In this document: one piece after another, positions 23,800-35,881 of the stretch
How the letters are laid out: every line of letters starts with the position of its first letter
Numbering within the stretch: position 1 is the first letter of the stretch
Source: Cyathus striatus
Taxonomy: Eukaryota > Basidiomycota > Agaricomycetes > Agaricales > Nidulariaceae
Length of the DNA stretch: 64,000 nucleotides
Assembly: GCA_025738555.1 (NCBI GenBank)
Contig: JAOVFP010000008.1
Coordinates: forward strand, 1,860,001 to 1,924,000
Direction: 5' to 3'
Position numbers and translations under genes: made by a program
Notes under the pieces: model-generated
What the model was told of the DNA's origin: nothing
Database searches by the model: none
The model's input: the letters and a program-made list of their open reading frames with translations, nothing else

Positions 23800-24990
23800 G
23801 TGTATCACACCAACATTAGCTTAACATCCAATACATCAGCTTTGCTCTACAACAGAACCAAGGAAAGAGCATACTGGCTCTGTGCTCCCACCTCTTCCCT
23901 TAGATTTGGAAGTACCTTTGAGCACTAGAACATGCTCAGGGAATTTCTTGTTATTTTGGGTTGGGTGGTTGGTTTGGGGTGGGATTCAGTGGTTGTTGGG
24001 AGGGTGCGAAGGATTCAGGATCTGTGGGGTAGGGTGTTAGTTTGTGAGTGGGGGAAAGACATGAAGGGGGAGGGGTAGAAGGGGGTGGTAGGATGGGGGG
24101 GAGGGGAAGGGGGGAGATGAGGAGGAGATAGAAGGGAGGGCATGGAAAGGGAGGGGGAGATGAGGAGATGGGAGGGTGGAGCTGAAGGGAGGGGGCAGGG
24201 AAGAATGGGGACCAGGAGAACAAACCAAAGGAGGATATGAAAGACAAGGAAAGAGACACATACCCAAGAACAACATCCTTAGCACTTGCACCAGTCTTCC
24301 TCTTCCTCCTCTTCCCCTTTGCTTCACCCTTCACATTTCCAGTAGCTACAACAGCCTTAGCCTTTGGAGCAAATGCAGCAGTGAACAAATCATCACTCAA
24401 ATATCTTGCACTTCATTGCCATAGGCAGCAGCAGCAGAGCTTCCATATCATTGTCAGAATCCACATTGAACACAGTGAATTTTTCTTCATCTTCATTATA
24501 CTCATCTGCAAGGATGATAGAGTCAATATCAGAGTGCTCCATCTCATTATCATCTTCGTCAGTTGGGCCAGAGCCATCCTCATCAAGTCCCATATCAAAA
24601 TTGTCCTTGTCAGAGTACAAATTAGCAAAAGTGAACCCTTCCCCATTGACAGATTCAGACTTGGAGCTCTGCTCCTCATTGGCCTCCTTTATAGCATGTT
24701 CCATGCATGCCATGAGTTCATCTTCTGATTCTGCTTTTTTCCCTTTATCCATCACCCTCCTTCCCTCCCTTCCCACCCTTATTCCTCTCCTTCTGCTCCT
24801 TCTGCTCCTTCTGTCCCTTCAGCTTGTGAACTGTCTCCCTATTCACCTCCTTCACCTTCTCCTTGAGCACCTTCTGCACCTTTTTTACCACTTCCTTGTG
24901 GAGAATGACAAGGCCTCTGGTGCCTTGTCAGAGCCTGAATAACTCATTGAGTCATGTTTGGGGAGATTGTATTTGGGTGATTTCACCTTT
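23800..24990 (-). pseudogene. UTP16/BUD21-like, copy 2, CpG-depleted and start-less
   Basis: Follows the same plan as the other copies: acidic stretch near 24400-24770 (ESEDELMACMEHAIKEANEE), LFTAAFAPKAKAVVA and KRRKRKTGASAKDVV, then the pyrimidine-rich intron. The ATG of the other copies is AAG here (about 24988), and the coiled region has stops. Nearly all CpG of copies 3 and 4 have become TG or CA. It lies tail-to-tail with CHK1 copy 2. Confidence 0.6.
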
Positions 24991-25084
24991 TTGTTGGGTG
25001 AGTGGGTGGGAGGGTTGTGAGATGGTTATGGAGAGAGACTAGAAAAGTGAGGGAGAGGAGAGAGATCTTTGGCATGGGAGGAGT

Positions 25085-25584
25085 TTGGGTGGGTTTGTTA
25101 TTATGACAGCTTCACTGTACATGAACCAGACTAGAGATTGTCTTTCATCCTATATAATTACTGTTGTTTTGATTCTACTGCCTCACCTCTTTCATATCAC
25201 TACAACACTCTTTAGATCTTATCTTCCACTGTCTTTCTTGTCTTTTACTTCTTCATCATTTCTCATCAATGAACTAACTACTATGGCATTTCTATTAACA
25301 CTTTATGAAACAGCCTATCCTGCTCTCTCCTAACAGCATCAGCAGATCTGGTTTTTAAGATTGGTGGAGATGATTACTGGTGGATCAGCCATTACTGCCA
25401 TCCTTGAAAGTGGAATTGTGGCAATGGGTAAGTGTCAGCATTGGAGTGAAAAAAATGCAAAAAGTGAGAGCAAACATGAATGATATGTTGATACATGTAC
25501 CAGTTAATTACATAATGAGAATATCAAGCACTTGATTATGATAATGGAATTTGTAAAATATTGAGTTTTTAGTGCATGTGTGCT
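25085..25584. other. AT-rich spacer, no gene recognised
   Basis: The first 50 bp (acagcttcactgtacatgaac) match the sequence upstream of UTP16 copy 4 (about 41340), so the duplication reaches here. The remainder is CpG-poor and without coding motifs. Confidence 0.3.
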
Positions 25585-26192
25585 TGTCATATCCATGCCA
25601 ATTGTCCCAGAACCATTGAACTCAACTCCAGGTTTACTCCAGATTATGTATGTTTCCTCAGGTTATGTGTTGCTGTTATATATTGAACTCTTACTTACTA
25701 ATGTTTACTTGTATCTGTTTACTTGTCCCTTCCCTTTATTATTGTTTTACCCTGTTCTCCAGTCTTGGCCTTTGTACCTATGACTATAATCTAGAGGCAT
25801 ATTACTAGTTTACTATGGTCTACATTCTATGGAGTTTACATATCTCAAGGATGCCACAAACCCATGAGCATTTACTCCATATGCATCCAGACAAAGTAGT
25901 TTACTATATAAACTACTTTTGTAATGTAGATAGACTTCAATTTCAAATCAACTACATTTACACCCTTTCTCCCACTCAGGCCTTGAGCCAACTCCACTAT
26001 TTTGTCACTTACTCTGCTTTATTCTAAATATGGAACTGGAAGTCCAAGGGGTGCAAAGTTAAAGCCAACATTCCATTACTCCCATACCTTGTTCACTACC
26101 TCCATGCACCCTACTAATGTGTACTGGTTACTCTGCTACTAGGCTATCTGCTCTGTGGTTAAATCCCTAGTGGAATAGAACAGGATGTGACA
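25585..26192. mobile_element. Solo LTR (608 bp) with 5-bp TSD GTGCT
   Basis: Begins TGTCATATCCATG and ends AGGATGTGACA. GTGCT flanks it at 25580-25584 and 26193-26197. The ends match the solo LTR at 3768-4416, but this copy is CpG-poor, so it is an older insertion of a related family. Confidence 0.85.
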
Positions 26193-26424
26193 GTGCTCTA
26201 CAAGAGAAACCTTGTTAAAGAAGGTGACTGTTAAAGCAATAGAAACCCCCAAGGTTCTAAATCTGAAATTTGTATACCACTGTCAAAAATATTACAAATG
26301 AGGATGGGATCAAGTTTGAATAAAAATTATTACAGCATACACCAATACATCTCAAAAATGAACACCCACAGAATATATATATTTGACATAATAACAGTTA
26401 TGGAAGATATTTCTAAGCAAAGTA

Positions 26425-29400
26425 TTACTTGAAAACCCTTTTGACCCATTTGTTTGCTCTCCTTAACAAATTTAATTTAGGTATCCCAAAACTGGCATCA
26501 ATCAAAATTCTCTGTTGTACTTGATGGCTATAATTCTGCTTCTGTATTTCTTGCAGCAATTCAATACATTTGACTGTTGAAGGGTGATCAATGCCATAAA
26601 CTCTTGATTGACCTTCCATAGCTTCCTGTATTAACCTTTCAGCTTCTTCAATATTGTTATTGCTCTGGGAGTATGTATAACCAAGGTTATATAGAGCTAT
26701 CAAAGTGAAAGGATGCCTAGCACCAAAAACCCTTAAAGCAATATCTAGAGACTTGCACTGTAGCAGTTCTGCCCCCTTCAAATTTCCTTTATTAACATAG
26801 GTATTTGACAGATTGTTCATACATAAAATAGTATCAGGATGGTCTTCACCTAAGGCTTGTTTTGTCTCATTCAGAGCATGAAGTTGCAGCTTCTCTGCCT
26901 CATTCAGCTTACCAATTTGGGAGTATATAACCCCAAGCTGATTCATGTTCAAAAGTATGTCAGGATGTTCTGTACTGTGTATTTTTATCATTTTGTTAAG
27001 TACATGAACTTGTAAATTCTCTGCCTCTTTCCATTTCCCAAGGTTAGAATAAGTTTGTGCCAGATTGGCCATACTTCGAAGAGTACTATAATGATTTGCA
27101 CCCAATAATTTTCTTTTTAACTCCAGAACTTGTACCTGTAACTCTTCTGCCTCCTTCCACTTCCATATATCAGAATATGTTCTTGCCAAATTTGCCATAA
27201 TTTTTACTGTATCATAATTATCTTCACCATACAATCTGATTGTCTTTTCAAGAGCTTGTTCCAGCATAACTTCAGCTTCTTCCCATTTCCCAAGATCAGC
27301 ATATGTTCTTGCCAGCTTACTCATACCTCTTAGGGTATTAAGATGTTCTTCACCATATATTTTTAATCTTTTTTCCAGGACTTGTGTTTGCAGTTTCTCT
27401 GTCTCTTCCCACTTTCCAAGATTAGAATATGAAGCAGCTAGATAAGCTATACTTTGAACAGTATCAGGATGATCTTCACCAAGAGTTCTAGTTCTTATTT
27501 CCAGAATTTTCTCTTGTAGTTTTTCTGCTTGTTCCCATTTTCCTAAATTAGAGTATGTAGCAGCCAAATTTGTCATACCCTGCAGAGTATCATGATGTTC
27601 TTCACCAAGTAATCTTTTTGTTATTTCAAGAACTTTTATTTCTAGCTTTTCTGCTTCTTCCCATTTCCCAATTTCAGAGTATGTAACAGCTAGACTAGCC
27701 ATACTTTGAACAGTTTCAAGGTGCTCTTCACCATATAATATAATTCTCATTATTAAAACCTCTAAATCCAAATTTTCAGCCTTTTCCCATTTCCCAAGTT
27801 CAGAGTAAGTAATAGCTAAATTAGCCATACTAAGGAGAGTGTTAGGATGTTTTTTACCATGAAATTTGGAATTCATCTCTAGAACTTCTAGTTCCAGCTT
27901 CTCTGCATCTTTCCATTTCCCTAAATCAGAGTATACAATTGCCAGGTTTGTCATACTTATCAGAGTACTGGAATGTTCTTTGCCAAGTATTTCCTTGTCC
28001 CTTTCCAAAACCTTCATTCTTAATTTCTCTTCTATCATGTGTTTTCCCAATCTTCCCAGTGCATTTGAAAATTTAATTAAAACATCATGGTGGTAGTCAT
28101 TCAGATCTCCTCTTGATAAAATTTGAAGAATATGTAGCAAAATATCTTGATTGTACACATATTCATCCTGGGTATCATTGTTTGTTATTGAAGCTGCTAG
28201 CATTCCTCTGGAATTCAACATCCAGTACTTTTGGTCACTAATTGTTAATCTGTCCTGACACCAGAACTGAACTAATGGATGAAGACTATAATGCTTTGAA
28301 TTATCTCTCTTAATCAATGAAAAGGCCATAAGCATTGAAAGTGCTTCATAAAAAATTGGTTCATTCCAAATTTTATTTTCACTTATGTTAAATAGTGCTT
28401 GATCCATGGTGCTGATAAAAACAGGTCTAATTTCATCTCTGTATTCATGAATATGTGCATAGTAGTAATTTGTTGCTCTTTCAAATATACTTGTAGAAAT
28501 GCCTTGATGGTGTAGGAAGCATGATATGTTGATAATATTTACTGCACATTTAGCTACTTTTCCTTCATTGCTGTGTGAATTTTCTGCCATTCTTATCAGT
28601 TTCTGGAATGTGATTTCCCATGTACTATAAACACTCTTTTCATATTTTGATGCACCTCCAAAAGATTCATTATTCATTAACTTTGCTCGGTGCTTTTTAT
28701 AAATGCTCAAATACTCAGTGATATCACAGTTTCCACTCATGATGTAAGCACCAGCTTGAGCAATTGCTAATGGAATTTGATAAAGTTCAGAAACTATGTT
28801 TTTTGCCTCAGCATCATATTGACTTGATTCTCCTTCTGGCAAGCCACTAGCTTTGAGTAGCAACTGTATAGCTGCTTCCTGTGTCATACCTATAATTTCA
28901 GCAGAGTATTTATTTGTAGTAATTCTCCTGAGCTCATGATTTCTGCTGGAAATTAAAATGCACCCCCTGTTTCCAGATGGAATAAATTTCTCCACAACTT
29001 CTGGGTGCCCATCAGCATTATCAAAAATCATCAACCACTTGCACTTGAGAAAGGAGATCCAATTAATGACTTCATCAGATGAAAATTCTGAAGTGCAAGG
29101 GGTAGCATGTATCTTATAAAAATTCCTGAGACTTTGTTTGATACTTTCTTCAGAAGTTGAATCAACCCAAAATATGTACTGGAAGCTAGATAGAAATAAG
29201 TAAAGCATGAGTTATCTCATATTAATTATTTACTTACTAATTTTCTGTCTCATCTTTGAACTTCAAACAAATTTGAGTTTTTCCAATTCCTCCCATTCCA
29301 TAGAGAAGAAAGTATTTTCGAGTCAAATCATCAGATGTCAAGTGTTTTATCAAGATTTCAAGGTATTTCTCTTGCCCTGTAAACATTTGGCTTGAGCATG

Positions 29401-29611
29401 GTGCTGCTCGTTTAATTGGGGAAAGTCGTCCGCTGTCATTTATGTAATTGGTTATATTGACCTTAAATTAAGTTCATAAGAAAGGCACTGCAGCATCCAC
29501 AAAGAACGATATTACCTCCCTTGTAGTGTATACACTACTAGATTGATCTATCATAATCGGTTGATTTATGTTGAAGTGATGTGCATTCGCTAATATGCTT
29601 GGAGCCGCCAT
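26425..29611 (-). CDS. NB-ARC-TPR NLR-type receptor
   Basis: Three exons: 29611-29516, 29461-29238 and 29185-26425, both introns gtaa...ag, giving 1026 residues and a taa stop. Exon 1 starts MAAPSILANAHHFNINQP. Residues about 75-110 hold YGMGGIGKTQICLKF (P-loop). Exon 3 has KWLMIFDNADG (Walker B), GNRGCILISSRN and QIPLAIAQAGAYI, the NB-ARC series. A helical middle follows, then 11 TPR units of about 42 residues (NLAxTYSxLGKWxEAEKL), of the kinesin-light-chain-like sort common in fungal NLRs. No known N-terminal effector domain is seen; the short Asn/Ile-rich head may be a signalling motif. The frame is unbroken, which contrasts with its broken neighbours and suggests a live gene. The family role, self/non-self or symbiont sensing, is inferred. 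Confidence 0.9.
26550..28040 (-). repeat. TPR array, 11 units of about 126 bp
   Basis: Each unit repeats SMANLAxTYSxLGKWEEAEKL then LEVLExxxxxxGEEHxDT. Units are clearly related but more diverged from each other than the WD40 units of the NACHT genes. The last three lose the GKW core. Confidence 0.9.
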
Positions 29612-30182
29612 GGCGGATTGAGTATTCAGGCCTCAGGGCAAGTAAGTTTAGCACCATCGAATAGATGTAGTACTTATACAATTGGTATGAACACATGCTT
29701 CGTTGACAGGCCTAATCAAACCCGATCTGAGTTATCTGTCAATTCACACTTCCTCGATGATTTAAATTCAACGCTCGACCAATTTTGTAGAACTTCTGTC
29801 ACGAGGCCAGAATATGCAAAGTTCACGTCACTGTGTTATCACAGCAGTCACAAGAAGATATCAAAAAACGAGTAGCATACTCAATAACAAGTATAATTTA
29901 ACTTGGCAATTCCTACTACGTTACTGGCATCATGTATCATGGCAGAATTGTCGGATTCGATATTAAGACTCTTTCAATGGTATTCAAGTTCACGTTCATA
30001 ATTCGATTCGACATTGCAGATATATATAGTGGCTTATCGTGCTATCTCAAGACGCAAATAGAAATCTCCCACGCCTGTCTTTGTCACTGAATTTCACCGT
30101 GTATCCAATTGTGAAGTGTCATTCGTATCCTTTCACCACATACCTGTCAAAACCGATTATCAGGAAAGGGCCTAGCTACTTC
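29612..30182. other. Promoter and intergenic region, no gene recognised
   Basis: Between the NLR start and the reductase pseudogene, which point away from each other. It contains CpG sites at ordinary density, unlike the body of the NLR. No clear TATA box or tRNA is seen. Confidence 0.3.
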
Positions 30183-31425
30183 ATGCTTGCTATCCCACTA
30201 TCGGCAAACAGCAAGATCCTCATCACAGGGGGCCAACGGCCACATAGGCATGTGGATCGTACGTACCCTTCTAGAGGGTAGCTACCCCGTCCTCGCAGTG
30301 GTGAGGACAGAGCTAAAGATTGCTTATATGAAGCAATACTTTGAGCAGCATGTTGAAAGGTTTGAGATGGCCGTGTTAGAAGATATGATGAAGGTAATGC
30401 TGTATCGTTCAAGAATCACGGCACGACACAGCAGAGAGGATTATGCGTGGTTAGCCAGGAGCATTCGACGAAGCTGTTAAGGGTGTAAACGGTGTCATAC
30501 ATACAGCATCTCCGCCCCTAGCGAAGATCCTGATCCTGATGGTATACTTCTTATCCCTTCTTTTGCTTCTATCCTCACTTGAAAACCAGCTCTGATCATC
30601 CCCTCGGTCGGAATAACACACAACTTGCTGCAAAGTGGTCTTTTATTGATTCCTCGCTGCTTCCCTTGCTTACGACGTAGTCCAGAACTGATATTAAGCG
30701 CGTAATCTACACGTCTTCGAGCGTAGCTATCATATCCGATTCGGTCCGGCAAGAACTGAATGAGAATGATTGGAACGAAGAAGCTCTAGTCACAGTTCAG
30801 ACCTAGGGACATAATACACCACGATTGACGAAGTATTCAGCGTCCAAAGTTCTAGCAGGGCGCAAAGCATGGATATCTATAACAAGCACAAATCGAGTAT
30901 TAGTTGGGACTTGGTGACGCTTTGTCCCCCCACTATGAGTTATCTGTCTAGGATTCGAACAATCGCGGCTGATAATCCATAGATTTTCGGACCGCCTTTC
31001 AAGATGTCAATTTTATTAGCACTCTCAAGAATCTCTAAGGCTCTTCCACTTCACCATTTTATCTCCCACCCCACGGTCTAAAGAACAAGTGGAGACTTCA
31101 ACATCGTGGGTAAACGTGCGCGACGTGGGAGAAGCGCACCTTCGTGCACTTACGAAAGAAAATGCAGGAAGGGAGAGAATCATTATCTCTGCAGGTACGT
31201 TATTCCTCTTGGATACACACCCACGATTATACTTAACATGTCATTAGACGTATCGATATGGCAAGAGTGAATTAATCTCTGTTCTCCCGGGTCTGGGTTC
31301 CCGGAGCACAAAGAGTCATCAAACGACGGCTGAACAATTCAAAGGGTAAAAGAGTGGAGTATCGGACGATGTCGCAGACTGCTGGAGATATGATGACGGA
31401 GTTTAAGGTCAAGAGGCTGGTTTGA
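30183..31425 (+). pseudogene. NAD(P)-dependent reductase (Gre2/dihydroflavonol-reductase-like extended SDR), broken
   Basis: Reading in pieces: MLAIPLSANSKILITG, then after one extra G the NAD-binding ANGHIGMWIVRTLLE, FDEAVKGVNGVIHTASPP, ALIIPSV, KRVIYTSSSVAI, NENDWNEEAL, the active-site-like YSASKVLA, VRDVGEAHLRALTKENAG, IIISAG and a tail YRTMSQTAGDMMTEFK ending at tga 31425. Intron junctions are still visible. The extra base in the glycine motif near 30227, stops before the YSASK block and between later blocks make it a pseudogene. The family reduces carbonyls with NADPH. Confidence 0.8.
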
Positions 31426-31918
31426 ATATAAGCGGCAAGATCAGACGAAAACCAGAGTGAACTTGAATACGAAATGTAGCTGGTAAACGAGGGGGTGGAT
31501 GGGTGCTGGAACATAGGTCATGTTTCTTTATTTTTAGTGAACGTGATAGCACGGCGGATACATAAGATGAAGAGGATGGGGGCGTTACGGAGACGGAAGT
31601 GATTTGAACTTACCAACGTCCATCCTTGCCAGTTGTACTTGAGCTGTACAACCAAAATCCTTTACAAATTCAGTACATAGGTTCGGGCCCTCTGTCTTCG
31701 CGTTGGCAGAGCTTGTCTGTGGTTGGATTAGGAGAGGTTAGGTTCATGTTCAATACACATTCCTTCTTTCTGCGAATGTGAGCTACAGGTGAATCCAAAT
31801 ACAGATGGCACTCAAGATGAAGAGTAACTCTCCTGCTTGACCATGCCACCTTTCGACAACACAACCTTCCAGCCCACCGTTACCCTGTCCTGGGCGACCA
31901 CAGCCTGTAGCTTTCCTC
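31426..31918. other. No gene recognised
   Basis: About 500 bp with CpG present and no open frame carrying a motif. Unassigned. Confidence 0.25.
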
Positions 31919-32320
31919 ATGGCATCCGTCCCTCAGCCAGCTCCTCCCCTCACTACCTCTTCAACGGGTGAATCCAATGTCATTCCCATCGATTTCGACA
32001 TCCCTGACAACTATGTTGTGTACACCCTCAGAAGGAACGTTCTCTTCTTTCCTGGGAGAATTGGCATATAGAGATCGGCTGGCTCTGCTTTTCCATGTTC
32101 ACAATAACTCCTGTCTTGGCTTCATTGGGGCCTTTTTTAGTCCACGTTCTCCATCTTCAACTACTTCGTCGCCGGTCTTGGTATCACCGCCAGCTACCAT
32201 CATTTATGGGCTCATTGCTCATGTAATACTTGCAAGCCCCTCTAGTACCTGCTGGTTTGTCTCGGTGCCGTGGTTACTATGATCACCATAGGTAAACCGA
32301 CACCGAGCTCGACCCGTGGA
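31919..32320 (+). pseudogene. Acyl-CoA delta-9 desaturase (OLE1-like), 5' fragment
   Basis: MASVPQPAPPLTTSSTGE opens at 31919, then DNYVVYTLRRNVL, and in other frames SWENWHIEIGWLCFS, FTITPVLASLGPF, and YFVAGLGITASYHHLWAH, which is the first histidine box of membrane desaturases (HRLWAH in functional members). After a deletion a scrap TDTELDP remains near 32300. The rest of the enzyme is absent. The fragment ends exactly where the UTP16 duplication block begins (about 32330), so it marks a breakpoint. Confidence 0.8.
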
Positions 32321-32389
32321 CCCGCATCACACCAACATTAGTTGAACATTCAATATCATCAGCTTTTGTTCTACAATACAACTAAGAAA

Positions 32390-33693
32390 GAAGACGTACC
32401 GGCTCTGCGCTCCCACCTCTTCCCCTTGGATTTGGATGTCCCTTTGAGAGCGAGCACGCGCTCGAGGAACTTTTTGTTCTTTTTAGGTTGGAGGGCGGGG
32501 GCGGGGCGTGATTGGGTGGTGCTTGGGAGAGTGCAGAGGATTCGGGATCTGTTGGGTGGGGTGTTAGTACGATGAGAGGGGAGGATGGGAAGAAAGGAGA
32601 ACGAGAAGAAGGAGGAAGGAGGAGAGAGAACGAGGAGGAGATAGGAAGAAGAATGGAAGAAGAGGGGGAGGCGTGGCGTGGCGAAAAGGCGGGAGTGTGA
32701 GGGAAAGACGAGGAGATGGAAGCGAGAGAAGGGGAGGAGTGGTGGACAAAAGGGGGGAAGAAGGGCGGGGAGGGGAAGGGGAAGACGAAAGGTAGGAGGA
32801 AGGGAGCGGTAGAGGGGATGTCAGGGGACGAGGGTGACGGGGGGGGGGGAAGAGCGAAGAAAAGAAAAATAGCAAGGAAAGAGACACATACCCAAGAACA
32901 ACATCCTTAGCACTCGCACCAGTCTTCCTCTTCTTCCTGCTCTTCCCCCTCGTCTCACCCTCCACATCCCCAGGAACAGCAAAAGCCTTAGCCTTAGGAG
33001 CGAACGCAGCAGTGAAAAGGTCATCAGGCAAATGCATCGGGTTGATCTTGCGCTTCGTCGCCATAAACGACGGTGGGGAGCTTCCGCGTTATCGTCAGAA
33101 TCCATACTGAACCCAGTGAATTCTTCCTCTTCCTCTTCATCGTCCTCGTCCTCGTCCTCGTCGGCAGAGATGATGGAGTCAGAGTACTCCATCCCGCTAT
33201 CGTCTTCGTCGATTGAACCAAATCCATCCTCGTCAGAGTCCATATCAAAGTGGTCTTCATCCCCGTCCAAATCAGCAATAGTGAACCCTTCGTCGTCGGC
33301 ATCAGACTCGGAGCTCTGCTCCTCGTTGGCCTCTTTCATAGTACGTTCCATGCGAGCCATGAGTTCATCTTCGGATTCAGCTTTCTTCCCTTTATCCTTC
33401 GCCTTCGCCTCCGTACTCTCCACTTCCACTACCTCCTTCCCGTCACTCTTCCCCTTCCCACCCCTACTGCTCTCCTTCTGCTCCTTCAACTTCCGATCCC
33501 TCTCCCTATTCACCTCCTTCGCCCTCTCCTTGAGCGCCTTCTGCGCCTTTTTCACTGCTTCCTCGTGCAACCGCGCGCTCTTTTTGGACGTGGAGAGTGA
33601 GACGGCCTCTGGTGCCTCATCCGAGTCCGAGTCCGAGTCCGAGTCGCTCGCTGAGTCGTGTTTGGGGAGTTTGGATTTGAGTGATTTCGCCAT
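32390..33693 (-). pseudogene. UTP16/BUD21-like, copy 3, late frameshift
   Basis: The ATG at 33693 gives the best N-terminus: MAKSLKSKLPKHDSASD, DEAPEAVSLSTSKKSA, a Lys/Arg/Glu coil, then a long Asp/Glu run. Around 33062-33080 a deletion in the codons for a proline run, relative to copy 4, shifts frame just before KRKINPMHLPDDLFTAAF. The C/T-rich intron (on the gene strand) spans about 32565-32880, and the basic last exon lies at 32390-32555. There is no CHK1 beside this copy. Confidence 0.6.
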
Positions 33694-33799
33694 TGTGTTG
33701 GGCGAGCAGGGAAGGGAGGGTGGTGAGACCGTTAAGGAAGGCGAGTAGGAAAGGGACGAGGGAGATCTTTGCTGTGGGAAGAGTTCAGGTAGACTTGAT

Positions 33800-34780
33800 T
33801 TGATGTGGATTCACCAAGTCCGCACGGATGAAACCCCACACACACGCCGATGGTGAAGTGGTTATCATTGAATTTGGGGTACGGTGTTCCAGAACTGCAA
33901 GCTTTCTTGGCGTCAAGTGTTACGTAAGTGGAAATCGTTGATCGATTCCTATTATGGGCTAACTGTTCTGTCACGCTAGTGTCACCTTGCCGTCATCGTT
34001 CAACCTCAATGTGTTGGCGCCTTCAAGCTTCTCCATCGTCAAATTCACAGGGCAGGACGTTGGGACAGGTTGTATGTTCGGGGTACGTACGAGTGCATAA
34101 GTACTATCATGATATACACACGCTGATGCCCATCGATTCATTGCTAGCTGTACACACAATCAGCGCAACTATGTTGCTGCTACGCCGGAACGACGCTGTC
34201 ATCTCGCGCTCGGCTGATAGTCTGCCCTCCACACTATTGCCAACTCCTTCGACGTGAACAACGCAAATGTTCAGATATTATGAGGTGGAAATGATTATGA
34301 TTGCCATATCCACGGGACATATGTCATATACGTGGGGCCTGGAATTTGCGAGTGGACAAATATTTGAAGTACGTACATGTGCATAAGAATTAGAAACTCA
34401 CTGATTCAAAGCATCTGCCTGCTTAGCCGATGTTCGTGCTAGCTAACGGGCTGCATACCTCCCTGAAATGAACAATGCATATGCACACGAAAGCGCCATG
34501 GCAGCACACAACCTTGTCATCTCCCTTCGCTATATTCCTCGCACGCACACGACGTCATCATTTCCCTTCGCCATATCATTCGACTCGAACAACACAATGG
34601 AAAGCGTCATGGCAGCGCGCAACCTCGCTATCTCCCTCGTTCTATCTACCTACCACGCGCGAGTGATCAAGGCGGTTATCAATGGCTAAATGCAAGTCGT
34701 AAATACGAACTACGTCTCCCCACCATACAGAAGCTCGATGAAGAGGGTGAAAAGGCTGGGATTGTAGTCGTGGATGAGAT
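33800..34780. other. Unassigned 1 kb with a possible two-exon relic
   Basis: A plus-strand reading of GEVVIIEFGVRCSRT (about 33855) and VTLPSSFNLNVLAPSS (about 33982) with a gtaagt-like donor between looks like exon pieces, but I do not recognise the family. Near 34490 and 34600 the phrase catggcagc(a/g)c(a/g)caacct is repeated, indicating a local duplication. Confidence 0.25.
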
Positions 34781-35881
34781 TTGGGAGCCTTCCGATCGAC
34801 GCGACGCGATCCCGGACCAGCTCGGCCCATCTCGGCAAGAAAATCAAATCCATCAAAAGATCACGTGGCACGTGGCAAACCGAACGCGACCGCGCCTCTC
34901 AGTCCTGTCCCATCACCACCCACCACTTACCACCCACCACCCTCTCATCCTCCTCCTCTACACACTCCTTCGCATATACCAGCATGAGCAAGCGATACCC
35001 CAAGGTCGTATGTGCGTGCATTCTCTTAGCTCGCTACGAAGAAAGGAAAGGATCTGATAAGACGTGAGGGCAGGGTACGCCTTGGTCGAAATTATATAGG
35101 CGGTGGTGGATTTTCCAGGTACGCCCTTTACCTTCTTCTCCTCTCTCCTAACTAACACCCTATCAGAGTCTTCCGCGCGGTAAACACAGAAGAACACAGA
35201 ATAGTAGCATGCAAGCACATCCTCATCACAGAACACAACCACCAAAGAACGCAAAACCATCGAAAAGGAAATGCATATCCATGCAACCCTACGACACGAG
35301 GACATTCTAAAATTTATCAATGGCGTGGTGTTCGAAGTGAAACATAAGCATATTTACGAGCCGGGGTTTTATATGCTTATGGGGCTTGCTGCTGGAGGGG
35401 ATTTGTTTGATAAGATTGGTTCGTCGTTCTTTAAGTTGAAAGGATGGAGGAGGTGCTGATGTAGGGGTAGCTCCGGATGTGGGTGTGGGAGAAGAAGTAG
35501 CGCAACATTACTTTAACCAGCTCATTGCCGGGATGGTACGTCATACGTCCCCTTCCCTATCCCTCCCACTAAAACAAAGTACAGGACTACATCCACAAGC
35601 AAGGGGTATGCCATCGCGACCTTAAACCCGAAAACCTCCTGCTAGACGCAGCAGGAACCCTCAAAATCTCCGATTTCGGCCTCTCGTCCGTCTTCAAGCT
35701 GGGCGAAAAGACGAGGCTGCTAAGTGAAAAATGTGGCAGTTTGCCTTATGTTGCTCCTGAGGTGCGTTCTTTCTTCCTTTTGTGTGAAGATGAGTGCTAA
35801 TTTATGCATTACTTGGCTTTACCCTCGTCTCGGACACAGTTGAACAAGGACGAACCGTATGCTGCTGAGCCTGTGGACGTT

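Noticed and set aside
25085..26027. Several 60-80 codon frames around the solo LTR
   Set aside because: No motif, AT-rich text, and most lie within the LTR.
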